A stretch of 64,000 bases of DNA, taken from positions 3,369,501 through 3,433,500 of the forward strand of contig NZ_JAMZEB010000002.1 of the NCBI RefSeq assembly GCF_024172165.1, written 5' to 3'. Source of the DNA: Nonomuraea thailandensis. GTDB taxonomy: Bacteria > Actinomycetota > Actinomycetes > Streptosporangiales > Streptosporangiaceae. Below the pieces are notes generated by a model. The model did not search any database. It was not told the DNA's origin and saw only the letters and a program-made list of their open reading frames with translations. The position numbers and the translations under genes were made by a program. Of the stretch, positions 18,867 to 27,607 are shown one piece after another (the first letter of the stretch is position 1; every line of letters begins with the position of its first letter).

Positions 18867-21530
18867 ATGGAGATCGCCCCGATCGAGGACCGCCTGCACC
18901 TGGAGTGCGAGGTCCTCGTCGTCGGCGGCGGCACCGCCGGGACGATGGCCGCCATCACGGCGGCCGAGCGCGGCGCGCGCGTGCTGCTGCTGGAGAAGGC
19001 CCACGTGCGCCACAGCGGCGCGCTGGCCATGGGCATGGACGGCGTCAACAACGCGGTCATCCCCGGCAAGGCCACGCCCGAGGACTACGTCGCCGAGATC
19101 ACCCGCGCCAACGACGGCGTCGTCAACCAGAAGACGATCTACCAGACCGCGACCAGGGGCCACGACATGGTGCGCCGCCTGGAAGGCTACGGCGTGAAGT
19201 TCGAGAAGGACGAGCACGGCGAGTACGCCGTGCGCCGGGTGCACCGCTCCGGCAACTACGTGCTGCCGATGCCCGAGGGAAAGGACGTCAAGAAGGTGCT
19301 CTACCGGGTGCTGCGGCAGCGCCACATCAGGGAGCGGGTCCGCATCGAGAACCGCGTCATGCCGGTCAGGGTGCTCACCTCCGGCGGCCGGGCGGTCGGC
19401 GTGGCGGGCCTCGACTCCCGTTCGGGACGGTTCGTCACGGTGGCCGCCGGCGCCGTGATCCTCGCGACGGGCGCGTGCGGCCGGCTCGGGCTGCCCGCCT
19501 CCGGCTACCTCTACGGCACATACGAGAACCCGGCCAACGCCGGCGACGGCTACGCCATGGCCTACCACGCCGGCGCCGAGCTCAGCGGCATCGAGTGCTT
19601 CCAGATCAACCCGCTGATCAAGGACTACAACGGCCCGGCCTGCGCGTACGTGGCCAACCCGTTCGGCGGCTACCAGGTCAACAACAAGGGGGAGCGGTTC
19701 GTCGACTCCGACTACTGGTCGGGGCAGATGATGGCCGAGGTATCGGCCGAGATCGGCTCCGCCCGCGGCCCCATCTACCTCAAGCTCTCCCACCTGCCCG
19801 ACGAGACCGTCACCGCCATCGAGGACATCCTGCACACCACCGAGCGCCCCACCCGTGGCACGTTCCACGCCGGGCGCGGGCACGACTACCGCACCCACGA
19901 CGTGGAGATGCACATCTCGGAGATCGGACTGTGCGGCGGCCACTCCGCCTCCGGCGTGTGGGTGGACGAGAACGGCGCCACCACCGTGCCCGGCCTGTAC
20001 GCCGCGGGGGACCTGGCCTGCGTGCCGCACAACTACATGATCGGCGCCTTCGTCTTCGGCGACCTGGCCGGCGCGCACGCCGCCGCGCACCACCGCGCGC
20101 CGGGCGCGCTGCCCGAGGACCAGGTCGCCGCCGCGCACGAGCTCGTCTACCGGCCCCTGCGCCACCCGGACGGGCCCCCGCAGCAGCAGGTCGAGTACAA
20201 GCTGCGCCGCTTCGTCAACGACTACGTGGCACCGCCCAAGACCGGGGCCAAGCTGGAGATCGCGCTGGAGTCGTTCGAGCGGATGCGGGAGGAGATCGCC
20301 GCCATGGGGGCGCGCACGCCGCACGAGCTGATGCGCTGCGCCGAGGTGGACTTCATCCGCGACTGCGCCGAGATGGCGGCGCGCTCCTCGCTGGCCCGTA
20401 CCGAGAGCCGGTGGGGGCTCTACCACGAGCGGGCCGACCTGCCCGGGCGCGACGACTCCGCGTGGCTGTTCCACCTCAACCTGCGCAGGCGCGCCGACGG
20501 GGCGATGGAGTTCGTCAAGCGGCCGGTGGAGCCGTACCTCGTGCCCGTCGAGGAGTTCACGCCCGCCGAGACCGAGCCGGTGGTGCTGGGCGCGCAGGGC
20601 GCCGTCGCCGTCGTGCGGCGGGCCGCCGGCCAGGTGGTACGGCAGGCCGCCGTGGGGCGCTCGCCGCGGATCCTGGAGCTGCACCGCCTGGCCGAGCAGC
20701 AGCCCGCCGTCGCCGACCTGGCCCCGTACCTCGCCGACCCCGACCCCAAGGTGCGCCGCGCGGCGATCGCCACGCTCACCGAGACCGTCCCGTCCGGCAC
20801 GGGCCTGGCGCTGGCCGAGGCGCTCGACGACGCCCACGGCACCGTGCGGCGGGCCGCCGCCACCGGGCTGGTCGAGCTGGTCGAGGTGCTGCCCGCCACC
20901 GGCGCGCTCGGGGCCGTCCTGGCCGGCAGGCTGCCGAGCGGTGACGCCACCGTACGGGCGGCGGTCCTGGACGTGCTGCGCGCGCTGCGGCTGGGCGGCA
21001 CGGAGGTCTTCCACGGCGCGCTGCGCGACACCGACCACCGGGTGCGGATCGCGGCCATCAGGGGGCTGGTCTCGCTCGACGCGGTCTCCGAGGTGGCGGA
21101 CGCGGCCACGGACCCGTCGCGAGAGGTGCGGGTGCAGGCGGCCAGGGCCCTCGGCCTGATCGGCAAGCCGTCGCCCGCCCTGGCGCTGCTCGCCGAAGAC
21201 GCCGACCCCCTGGTCAGGGCCGCCGCCCTGGAGTCGTCGGCCGCCACGGGCGATCCCCTGGTGTCGCCGGCCCTGCGGGGGCTGCGGGACCCGGCCTGGC
21301 AGGTGCGGGTGGGAGCGGCGCGCTGCCTGGCCGCCGCGGACCCCGCCACCGCGGCGCCGCCGCTGGTCGAGGCGCTGTCGGACGCCAACCTGGACGTGCG
21401 CAAGGCCGCCGTGGTGGCGCTGGGGCCGTGGGCGGGCGCCGCGGAGGTGGAACGGGCGCTGCGCGGCGCGCTCGGCGACACGGACGCCGACGTCCGCGCC
21501 TACGCCCGCCGCGCCCTCACCACACCGTGA
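18867..21530 (+). CDS. AprA-like FAD reductase/dehydrogenase fused to HEAT repeats
   Basis: An 887-residue flavoprotein. Residues 1 to about 600 belong to the succinate dehydrogenase/fumarate reductase/APS-reductase alpha superfamily: the FAD motif GGGTAG at 20-25, then HSGALAMGMDGVN, which corresponds to the RSGAVAQGLSAIN segment of AprA, and GLYAAGDLACVPHNYMIGA, the C-terminal FAD contact. From about residue 615 to the end there are about eight HEAT-like units (PKVRRAAIATL, TVRRAAATGL, HRVRIAAIRGL and so on), an appendage not found in canonical AprA. With the two-cluster ferredoxin of the same operon it may form an AprAB-like redox complex acting on the sulfur compound imported by SsuABC. 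I chose ATG 18867 because GAGGAG lies eight bases upstream; GTG 18861 is too close to it. Confidence 0.88.
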   Translation: MEIAPIEDRLHLECEVLVVGGGTAGTMAAITAAERGARVLLLEKAHVRHSGALAMGMDGVNNAVIPGKATPEDYVAEITRANDGVVNQKTIYQTATRGHDMVRRLEGYGVKFEKDEHGEYAVRRVHRSGNYVLPMPEGKDVKKVLYRVLRQRHIRERVRIENRVMPVRVLTSGGRAVGVAGLDSRSGRFVTVAAGAVILATGACGRLGLPASGYLYGTYENPANAGDGYAMAYHAGAELSGIECFQINPLIKDYNGPACAYVANPFGGYQVNNKGERFVDSDYWSGQMMAEVSAEIGSARGPIYLKLSHLPDETVTAIEDILHTTERPTRGTFHAGRGHDYRTHDVEMHISEIGLCGGHSASGVWVDENGATTVPGLYAAGDLACVPHNYMIGAFVFGDLAGAHAAAHHRAPGALPEDQVAAAHELVYRPLRHPDGPPQQQVEYKLRRFVNDYVAPPKTGAKLEIALESFERMREEIAAMGARTPHELMRCAEVDFIRDCAEMAARSSLARTESRWGLYHERADLPGRDDSAWLFHLNLRRRADGAMEFVKRPVEPYLVPVEEFTPAETEPVVLGAQGAVAVVRRAAGQVVRQAAVGRSPRILELHRLAEQQPAVADLAPYLADPDPKVRRAAIATLTETVPSGTGLALAEALDDAHGTVRRAAATGLVELVEVLPATGALGAVLAGRLPSGDATVRAAVLDVLRALRLGGTEVFHGALRDTDHRVRIAAIRGLVSLDAVSEVADAATDPSREVRVQAARALGLIGKPSPALALLAEDADPLVRAAALESSAATGDPLVSPALRGLRDPAWQVRVGAARCLAAADPATAAPPLVEALSDANLDVRKAAVVALGPWAGAAEVERALRGALGDTDADVRAYARRALTTP

Positions 21531-21609
21531 CCGCCGCACCTCGATCGCTGCACCGTGACCGCCGCACCCTGATCGCTGCACCGTGACCGCTGCACCGTGA
21601 CCGCCGCGC
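21523..21609. repeat. Degenerate tandem repeat after the AprA-like gene
   Basis: Four copies of CACCGTGACCGCYGC are present, the first one containing the stop codon of the flavoprotein gene; they are separated by GATCGCTG-type units, giving a repeat period of about 28-31 bp. No gene lies here. It may be a slippage product or act in transcription termination. Confidence 0.65.
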
Positions 21610-21646
21610 CCGCCCTGCCGCGCCCTTGACTGCCGCCGTCCGTGGG

Positions 21647-22510
21647 TCAGGCCGCGGAGACGGCGCCGGGCAGGAAGCCCCGCAGGTGGGCCAGCAGGGC
21701 GTCCGGGCGTTCCTCGGGGATGAAGTGGCCGCATTCGGGGATCTCGAAGCCCCGCACGTCGCCGGCGTACTCGCGCCAGATCTCCAGCGTCGGCAGCCGC
21801 GCGGGCAGCCCCGCCGACCCCCACAGAGCCAGCACCGGCATCGTCAGGCGGCGGCCCGCGGCGGCGTCCTCGTCGTCGAGCGCGAGGTCGCGCTCGTGCG
21901 CGCGGTAGTCGTCGAAGCCCGCCCGCAGCGCGCCGGGCCGCGAGAACGCCCGGACGTAGGCGTCCACCGCCTCGGGGGACAGGCCGTGCCGGTTGTACGT
22001 CCAGCGCTCGAAGAAGTACTCCAGATAGCCGCGCACGTCCTGCCCCACCAGCCGCTCGGGCAGGTCCGGCTGCAGGTGGAACAGCCAGTGCCAGTACGCC
22101 GAGGCCACCGACGCGTCCAGGCGGCGGAACATCTCGCGGGTCGGCACCACGTCCAGCACCACCAGCCGCTCCACCTGGTCGGGACGGTCCAGCGCCCACC
22201 GGTGCGCCACGCGAGCGCCCCGGTCGTGACCCACGACCGACGCCCGCTCGAAGCCGAGCGAGCTCACCAGCTCAGCCACGTCCGCCGCCATCCGCCGCTT
22301 GTCGTAGCCGGTCGCGGGCTTGTCGCTGAGGCCGTACCCGCGCAGGTCGGGAGCCACCACCGTGTGACCGGCGGCCAGCGGGCCGAGCACCGGCTCCCAG
22401 CACAGGCCGGTCTGCGGCCAGCCGTGCAGCAGCACCACCAGCGGGCCGCTGCCCGCCCGCGTGTAGTGCAGCCGGATCCCGCCGACGCGCGCCACCCCTG
22501 TGGACCTCAT
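21647..22510 (-). CDS. Alpha/beta hydrolase with Asp nucleophile (epoxide hydrolase/dehalogenase type)
   Basis: A 287-residue alpha/beta hydrolase. HGWPQT near residue 29 gives the oxyanion hole, the nucleophile elbow is GHDRGAR with Asp96 in place of serine, and His262 in ECGHFIPEERPD completes the active site. An Asp nucleophile with a GHDRG elbow is typical of soluble epoxide hydrolases and haloacetate dehalogenases. The start at 22510 has a GAGAGGAC ribosome site; a start at 22537 would lie in the inverted repeat of the divergent promoter. It is transcribed away from a CGNR regulator gene, which may control it. The substrate is undetermined. Confidence 0.88.
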   Translation of the reverse strand: MRSTGVARVGGIRLHYTRAGSGPLVVLLHGWPQTGLCWEPVLGPLAAGHTVVAPDLRGYGLSDKPATGYDKRRMAADVAELVSSLGFERASVVGHDRGARVAHRWALDRPDQVERLVVLDVVPTREMFRRLDASVASAYWHWLFHLQPDLPERLVGQDVRGYLEYFFERWTYNRHGLSPEAVDAYVRAFSRPGALRAGFDDYRAHERDLALDDEDAAAGRRLTMPVLALWGSAGLPARLPTLEIWREYAGDVRGFEIPECGHFIPEERPDALLAHLRGFLPGAVSAA

Positions 22511-22525
22511 GGGCGTCCTCTCGCT

Positions 22526-22544
22526 TAACCTCTTCATAGGGTTA
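22526..22544. promoter_or_regulatory. Inverted repeat between divergent hydrolase and CGNR genes
   Basis: TAACC (22526-22530) and GGTTA (22540-22544) are separated by 9 bp within the 59-bp intergenic region of two divergent genes. It is a plausible operator for the CGNR-type regulator at 22570. Confidence 0.45.
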
Positions 22545-22569
22545 GTGACTTTACCGCGAGAATGGGGCC

Positions 22570-23151
22570 ATGGCGGCGAACGACGCGTGGATCAGGGACG
22601 GCGGGCGGGTGTGCCTCGACTTCGTCAACACGCTGCGCGACCGGTGGGACGTGCCCCGGGAGACGATCGAGGAGCCGGAGGACCTGGTGCGGTGGCTGCA
22701 CGGCGCCGGGCTGGTCGTTCCCGGGGCACGCCTGCCCGCACCGCCCGGCGCCGCGTTGCGGCCGGCCAGGCTGCTGCGGGAGGCGATCGACCGGGCCGTG
22801 CTGAGCGCGGCCGAGGGCCGCCTGCCCGCCCTCGCGGACGTGGACACGATCAACGAGGCGGTGACGGCGGCGCCGCGCCCGCTCCTCCAGCTCGTGATCG
22901 CGGACGGCCGGCTGGCGCCGCGCGCCGAACGGCTCGCCGGCGACGTGGCCGCCGGGCTGGGGCTCGTCGCCCGCGACGCGGCCGAGCTGCTGCTGTCGCC
23001 GGAGGTGGGACGGGTGCGCGTGTGCGGCTCGGACCGCTGCGGCCTGCGCTTCGTGGACCGGTCGCAGGCGGGCCGGCGCCGCTGGTGCTCGATGAGCCGG
23101 TGCGGCAACCGGACGAAGGTGAAGCGCCACCAGGAACGCGTCAGGAATTAA
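22570..23151 (+). CDS. CGNR zinc-finger putative regulator
   Basis: A 193-residue protein with the two-part layout of the ABATE/CGNR family. The N-terminal all-helical-beta domain contains CLDFVNTLRDR, and the C-terminal zinc finger has Cys152, Cys157, Cys173 and Cys178, the last in the hallmark CGNR motif (178-181), followed by a basic tail KVKRHQERVR. These proteins are thought to be stress-related transcription regulators. It is divergent from the alpha/beta hydrolase gene over a short shared promoter region, which suggests that the hydrolase is a target. Direct evidence for this is absent. Confidence 0.88.
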   Translation: MAANDAWIRDGGRVCLDFVNTLRDRWDVPRETIEEPEDLVRWLHGAGLVVPGARLPAPPGAALRPARLLREAIDRAVLSAAEGRLPALADVDTINEAVTAAPRPLLQLVIADGRLAPRAERLAGDVAAGLGLVARDAAELLLSPEVGRVRVCGSDRCGLRFVDRSQAGRRRWCSMSRCGNRTKVKRHQERVRN

Positions 23152-23191
23152 CCCTGGGAGTTTTGGCCCTCCCTCAGCCACAATTAGTGAA

Positions 23192-23222
23192 GTGTGCCTC
23201 TTTTGGGACTTAAGTGGCACAC
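23192..23222. promoter_or_regulatory. Inverted repeat upstream of ThuA gene
   Basis: GTGTGCC (23192-23198) and GGCACAC (23216-23222) are perfect 7-bp arms with a 17-bp spacer, 37 bp upstream of the ThuA start, in an AT-richer patch. It may be an operator or an RNA hairpin in the leader. Confidence 0.5.
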
Positions 23223-23258
23223 GGCCTATTTGTGGTTCATCGAGTGATTGGCGAGTGC

Positions 23259-23966
23259 ATGGCGGGCGAGCACAGGCGCACTGTCCTGGTGGTAAGAGGC
23301 GGCTGGGAAGGGCACGCCCCGGTGGCGGCCACCGACCTCTTCGTGCCCTTCCTCCAGAAGAACGGGTTCGAGGTGCGGCTGGCGGACAGCCCGGCGCCCT
23401 ACGCGGACCCCGCGTACATGTCCGGGATCGACCTCATCGTGCAGTGCTACACGATGGGCGCCATCGAGCAGGACCAGCTCAAGGGCCTGCGGGCGGCGAT
23501 CGAGGCCGGCACCGGGATGGCCGGCTGGCACGGCGGCATCGCCGACTCCTACCGCAACTCCTCCGACTACCTGCACCTGATCGGCGGGCAGTTCGCGTGC
23601 CACCCCGGCAAGCACCCCGACGACGAGGACGCGGGCACCGAGCGGCACAACTTCGTCCCCTACACCGTCAACATGCTGCCCGAGGCGGCCGCGCACCCCA
23701 TCACCGAGGGGATCGGCGACTTCGACCTCGTCACCGAGCAGTACTGGGTGCTGGCCGACGACTACAACGACGTGCTGGCGACCACGACGCAGAAGGTGCG
23801 CCCGTGGGACCCCTGGCACCGGGAGGTGACCTCGCCGGCGATCTGGACGCGCCGATGGGGCAAGGGGCGCATCTTCGTCGCGACCCCGGGGCACAGCCTC
23901 GACGTCCTGCAGCACGACAGCGTGCGCACCATCATCGAGAGGGGAATGTTGTGGGCCAGCCGCTGA
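23259..23966 (+). CDS. ThuA domain protein (sugar catabolism)
   Basis: A 235-residue ThuA-family protein (class I glutamine-amidotransferase-like fold). Family marks are VLVVRGGWEGHAP, DLIVQCYTMGAI, GTGMAGWHGGIADSYRNS and KGRIFVATPGHSLDV. ThuA proteins work with Gfo/Idh/MocA dehydrogenases in oxidation of sugars such as trehalose to keto-sugars, and here such a dehydrogenase gene overlaps its 3' end by 16 bp. I chose ATG 23259 because the conserved strand begins five residues later; a GTG at 23214 is possible but lies in the inverted repeat. Confidence 0.88.
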   Translation: MAGEHRRTVLVVRGGWEGHAPVAATDLFVPFLQKNGFEVRLADSPAPYADPAYMSGIDLIVQCYTMGAIEQDQLKGLRAAIEAGTGMAGWHGGIADSYRNSSDYLHLIGGQFACHPGKHPDDEDAGTERHNFVPYTVNMLPEAAAHPITEGIGDFDLVTEQYWVLADDYNDVLATTTQKVRPWDPWHREVTSPAIWTRRWGKGRIFVATPGHSLDVLQHDSVRTIIERGMLWASR

Positions 23967-25033
23967 ACCTCGGCATCGTCGGTTGCGGGGCCATCTCGGC
24001 CCAGTACCTGCGCACCATCGACCGGCTGCCGCAGGTGCGGCTGGTCGCGGTGGCCGACCTGGACCTCGATCGGGCGCGGGCGGCGGTGGCGGCGCACCCG
24101 GGCGTGGACGTGCTGACCGTGCCCCAGCTCATGGCCGACGCCAGGATCGACGCCGTGCTCAACCTCACCATCCCGGCCGCGCACGCCGAGGTCGCGCTGC
24201 TCGCCATCGCGGCCGGCAAGGACGTCTACTGCGAGAAGCCGCTCGCCGCGACCGGCGAGGACGCGCGCCGGGTGCTGGAGGCCGCCCAGGCGGCCGGGGT
24301 ACGGGTCGGCTGCGCACCCGACACCGTGCTCGGCACCGGCACCCAGACCGCCCGCCAGGCCATCGACGACGGCCTCATCGGCAGGCCGGTCGCGGCCACG
24401 GCGACCATGGTGACGCCCGGTCACGAGCGCTGGCACCCGAACCCCGACTTCTACTACGTCCCCGGCGGCGGGCCGCTCCTCGACATGGGCCCGTACTACG
24501 TCAGCAGCCTGGTGACGCTGCTCGGCCCCGTGACGACGGTGATCGGCGCGGCCAGCCGTACGCGGGCGAAGCGTACGATCGGCTCGGGCCCGCGGCAGGG
24601 CGAGGAGATCCCCGTCACCGTGGACACCCACGTGACCGGCGTGCTCGTGCACGAGTCGGGCGCGCTGTCCACGCTGGTGATGAGCTTCGACGCGGTGGCC
24701 ACGAAGGCGCCGAACATCGAGGTGCACGGCGAGCGGGGCTCTCTCGTGGTGCCCGACCCGAACCACTTCGACGGCGAGGTCCTGCTGACCCGGCTCGGCG
24801 ACGAGGGCCCGCGCCCGCTGCCGGTGTCGGCCGGGTACGCGGGCGCGGGCCGCGGCGTCGGCCTGATCGACCTCGCCGAGGGCCGCGAGCCCAGGGCGGG
24901 CGGCACGCTGGCCTTGCACGTGCTCGACGTCATGGAGTCGCTGCTCGCCTCGGCGCACGAGGGGCGGGCGGTGGACGTCGAGAGCACCTGCGACCGGCCC
25001 AGGCCGGTGGCGCTGGACGCGCTCGGCGCCTAG
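23951..25033 (+). CDS. Gfo/Idh/MocA family NAD(P)-dependent oxidoreductase
   Basis: A 360-residue sugar-type dehydrogenase. The Rossmann motif VGCGAIS is at residues 10-16, the catalytic Lys96 is in the EKP motif (95-97), and PGGGPLLDMGPYYVSSL matches the second domain. The GTG start lies within the 3' end of the ThuA gene (16-bp overlap), so the two are translationally coupled. Together they likely oxidise a sugar or cyclitol to its keto form. No transporter gene is adjacent, and the substrate is unknown. Confidence 0.9.
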   Translation: MGQPLNLGIVGCGAISAQYLRTIDRLPQVRLVAVADLDLDRARAAVAAHPGVDVLTVPQLMADARIDAVLNLTIPAAHAEVALLAIAAGKDVYCEKPLAATGEDARRVLEAAQAAGVRVGCAPDTVLGTGTQTARQAIDDGLIGRPVAATATMVTPGHERWHPNPDFYYVPGGGPLLDMGPYYVSSLVTLLGPVTTVIGAASRTRAKRTIGSGPRQGEEIPVTVDTHVTGVLVHESGALSTLVMSFDAVATKAPNIEVHGERGSLVVPDPNHFDGEVLLTRLGDEGPRPLPVSAGYAGAGRGVGLIDLAEGREPRAGGTLALHVLDVMESLLASAHEGRAVDVESTCDRPRPVALDALGA

Positions 25034-25039
25034 CGGCAG

Positions 25040-25747
25040 TCAGGCGGGTGAGGTCGTCACGGGCGTGCGGAACCCCCGGAACGTCACGGGCCTGCGGGTC
25101 TGGAAGCCGAGCCGCTCGTAGAGGGCGATCGCGCCGGCGTTCGCCTCGGCCACGTGCAGAAAGGGACGTTCGCCGCGAGCCAGGACACGCGCGGTGAGGG
25201 CGCCGACCAGCCGGGCGGCGTGCCCTCGCCCGCGTGCCTCGGGCGCGGTGCAGACGGCGCTGATCTCGGTCCACCCCGGAGGCCGCAGCCGCTCACCCGC
25301 CATCGCCACCAGGGCGCCGTTCTCGCGGACGCCGAGATAGGTGCCGAGCTCGCGGGTACGCGGCCAGAACGGCCCCGGCTGGGCGCGGGCGACCAGGGCC
25401 AGCATCTCGGGCACGTCGTCCGCGCCCAGCTCGACCGCCCCGGCGCCGCTCCCGGCAGGCGGCTGATCGGGCCCGACCATCTGCCTGCCGTCGAGGACGA
25501 AGACCGGCGCCCAGCCCGGCGGCGGCACCGCGGGGCTGCTGAACATGTCGGCGAGCTCGCCCGGGCCGAGCAGCCGGGCGAGGTCGGCCCACTCCTCCGG
25601 GCCCGCGCCGGCGCTCACCGTGGAGAAGGTGGCGACTCCCGGCTGGTACGTGGCGGCCCGGCCGAGCCGGCGGGCGAGATGCGCGTGACGGCCGCGCAGC
25701 GACTCGCCGACCGGATCGTCGAGAGCGGGGACGTCGCGGCTGACCAT
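25040..25747 (-). CDS. GNAT N-acetyltransferase (FR47-like)
   Basis: A 235-residue acetyltransferase. The C-terminal half is a GNAT fold with the acetyl-CoA loop APEARGRGHAARLVGAL and the final strand NAGAIALYERLGFQ. The N-terminal part (PVGESLRGRHAHLARR) is of the FR47-like type. The start at 25747 has a GAGAGGTG ribosome site. It faces the ThuA-Gfo operon and ends seven bases after the dehydrogenase gene, without a clear terminator between. The acceptor molecule is unknown. Confidence 0.85.
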   Translation of the reverse strand: MVSRDVPALDDPVGESLRGRHAHLARRLGRAATYQPGVATFSTVSAGAGPEEWADLARLLGPGELADMFSSPAVPPPGWAPVFVLDGRQMVGPDQPPAGSGAGAVELGADDVPEMLALVARAQPGPFWPRTRELGTYLGVRENGALVAMAGERLRPPGWTEISAVCTAPEARGRGHAARLVGALTARVLARGERPFLHVAEANAGAIALYERLGFQTRRPVTFRGFRTPVTTSPA

Positions 25748-25890
25748 GGTGCTGCACCTCTCGTGTCCTGCGGGGGAGTCGACGGCCATCCTACGAACCA
25801 CGCGGAGCGCCGCGGGCGCCGGGCCAACCGACACAGGCCTGTCGGGCACCCCCTCCTACGCTGGAGACGACCCGTCAGAGGGGAGTCCGC

Positions 25891-26531
25891 ATGGCCGCCG
25901 TCCTGATCGAAGACCTTCGCAAGTCCTACGGCAGGACCCGGGGACTGGAGGGCGTCTGCCTGAGTGTCCCCGAGGGCTCGGTCGCCGGCCTGCTCGGGCC
26001 GAACGGCGCCGGCAAGACCACCGTCGTGCGCATCCTGGCGACGCTCCTGCGCGCCGACTCCGGCCGCGCCGAGGTGCTCGGCGTGGACGTGACGGCGCGG
26101 CCCGGCCGGGTGCGCGAGCTGATCGGCCTGACCGGCCAGTACGCCGCCGTGGACGAGCTGCTGACCGGCCTGGAGAGCCTCGTCCTCGTCGGCCGCCTGC
26201 ACGGGGCGGGCGCACCCGGGGCCCGGCGCAGGGCCGCGAAGCTGCTGGAGCTGTTCGAGCTGGAGGCGCCCGCGCCGTGGTCGTGCCGGCCGACCTCGCG
26301 GACGCCGCGACCGCCGCCACCGTCCTGCGCGGCCACGGCAGCGGGCCGCCCGTCATCGACGACGACACCGTCACGATCCCCATGGCCGGCGGCCACGGGG
26401 AGCTCCCCGCCCTCCTGCGGGATCTCGACGGGGCCGGCGTCCACGTGACCGACCTGGCCCTGCGCCGGCCCAGCCTCGACGACGCCTTCCTCGCCCTCAC
26501 CGGCCGCACGCAGGCGGAGACGGCCCGATGA
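25891..26531 (+). pseudogene. DrrA-type ABC ATPase, internal deletion and frameshift
   Basis: The first 125 codons are a good antibiotic-exporter ATPase of the DrrA type, with Walker A GPNGAGKTT near residue 38 and the Q-loop region LTGQYAAVDELLTGLESL. At about 26275 the frame shifts, and the following frame encodes only the family's C-terminal domain (ADLADAATAATVLRG to PSLDDAFLALTGR). The roughly 110 residues in between, including the LSGG signature and Walker B, are missing, so this is a deletion of about 330 bp that ended out of frame. ATP hydrolysis would be impossible. The stop still overlaps the start of the permease relic (ATGA). Confidence 0.85.
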
Positions 26532-26881
26532 CCCGCTCGTCCGTCCTGCTCGGCCGCCTGCTCTCCGAGACCCTGCGCAGCCTGCTCAGCATCGTGGTCA
26601 TGTCCGGTTGCGGGCTGCTCGTCGGCTTCCGCTTCCACGCCGGGCCGGGGGAGATCGTGCTCGGGTTCGGCCTCCTCCTGCTGCTCGGGTTCGGCTTCTC
26701 GTGGGTGGCGGCGTACATCGGGCTGGTCGCGGGGAGCGTCGAGGGCGCGCAGGGCCTTGGCATGATCTGGGTGTTCCCGTTCGTGTTCGTCAGCTCGGCG
26801 TTCGGGCAGGTGCTCGCAGGCCAGGGCAAGCTGGGTCATGATGCTGGCCCGGACGGCGCGCTGCCGGTCGTGGGCGGCTGA
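26528..26881 (+). pseudogene. DrrB-type ABC-2 permease, truncated at both ends
   Basis: A 117-codon frame that corresponds only to the middle of a DrrB-type drug exporter permease: the loop MTRSSVLLGRLLSETLRS, then membrane segments around residues 20-35, 42-68 and 75-95 (FPFVFVSSAFG). The normal protein has roughly 250 residues; the N-terminal about 120 are absent and the end is replaced by unrelated sequence. The ATGA overlap with the ATPase relic suggests that the start was recruited after the deletion. It probably has no transport function. Confidence 0.8.
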
Positions 26882-27607
26882 GCGACGTCGGCCGGAGCGA
26901 ACTCCCGGAGCCGGAGCCGGACCTGCGCCGGCCGCTCGGCGATCTCGGGGCGGACGGGTTGCGGACGCGGGTAGACCATGGGAATCACGCTCCCCTGGGG
27001 GAGATGCCTTTCGGAGCGAGGCTGTCGCTGCGGCCACATGTCCGGCGAATCGGACCGCTCTCACAGGGAGTCTCCCTCTGGCGGTTGACCGGCCGCTCAC
27101 CTCGTTGAGCGATCAGCCAGCCGATGGCACCGGCCTCAGACACACGGCGCCGTTCGGCCAGATCTACTAAACACGCACTTAAGCGCTGTCCTGTTCATGC
27201 GACGGGGAGCGGCTCCTTGTACGCCCGCGGCTTTCCCGCAAGCCCTCCGCCTGGAGTGGCGGCCCACCGTAGCTGAGGGAGGTCCGGGCGGGGACCGACG
27301 CCCACCGGCCGGGCCCCGATCTCTTGAGACGGTCGCTGTCATCGTGTCGGTGGCCGTGGGGCTGTAGCCGGGCCGCGGCAGCCCCACGGCCACCTCGCCC
27401 CGGGACCGTAGAGACCACCCGGGGCGGTGAAGGCTGCGGGCCTGATCAGGAGCGGAAGGAGGGGTCGTGATCAGGTTGCAGCCTGCGACGACTTCCCCGT
27501 GAGCCGCGCCCGTCCACCACCGGGCACCGAACCTGTCACCCCCGCTTGTCAGGCTCAGCTCGAAGACTGCCGTCACCATGCCGGGGTCGGGTCCCGGCGG
27601 CTTCCGT
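26882..27607. other. No confident gene (decayed intergenic region)
   Basis: This 726-bp region has no frame with family resemblance. A short minus-strand frame from 26979 (start MVYPRPQPVRPEIAERPAQV) has an AGGGGAG ribosome site, but it runs into the permease relic and I cannot assign it. Composition is less GC-biased than in flanking genes, in agreement with decayed DNA. Confidence 0.5.

Noticed and set aside
18165..22199. A 1344-codon open frame on the minus strand
   Set aside because: It is the mirror of the permease, ATPase and AprA-like genes; its composition is Gly/Arg/Val-rich without domains, as expected of a shadow frame in GC-rich DNA.
21626..22528. A 300-codon plus-strand frame opposite the alpha/beta hydrolase
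   Set aside because: The minus strand has a full hydrolase with Asp96 and His262; the plus frame is its mirror.
27136..27579. A 147-codon minus-strand frame
   Set aside because: It has no codon bias, no ribosome site and no recognisable motif.
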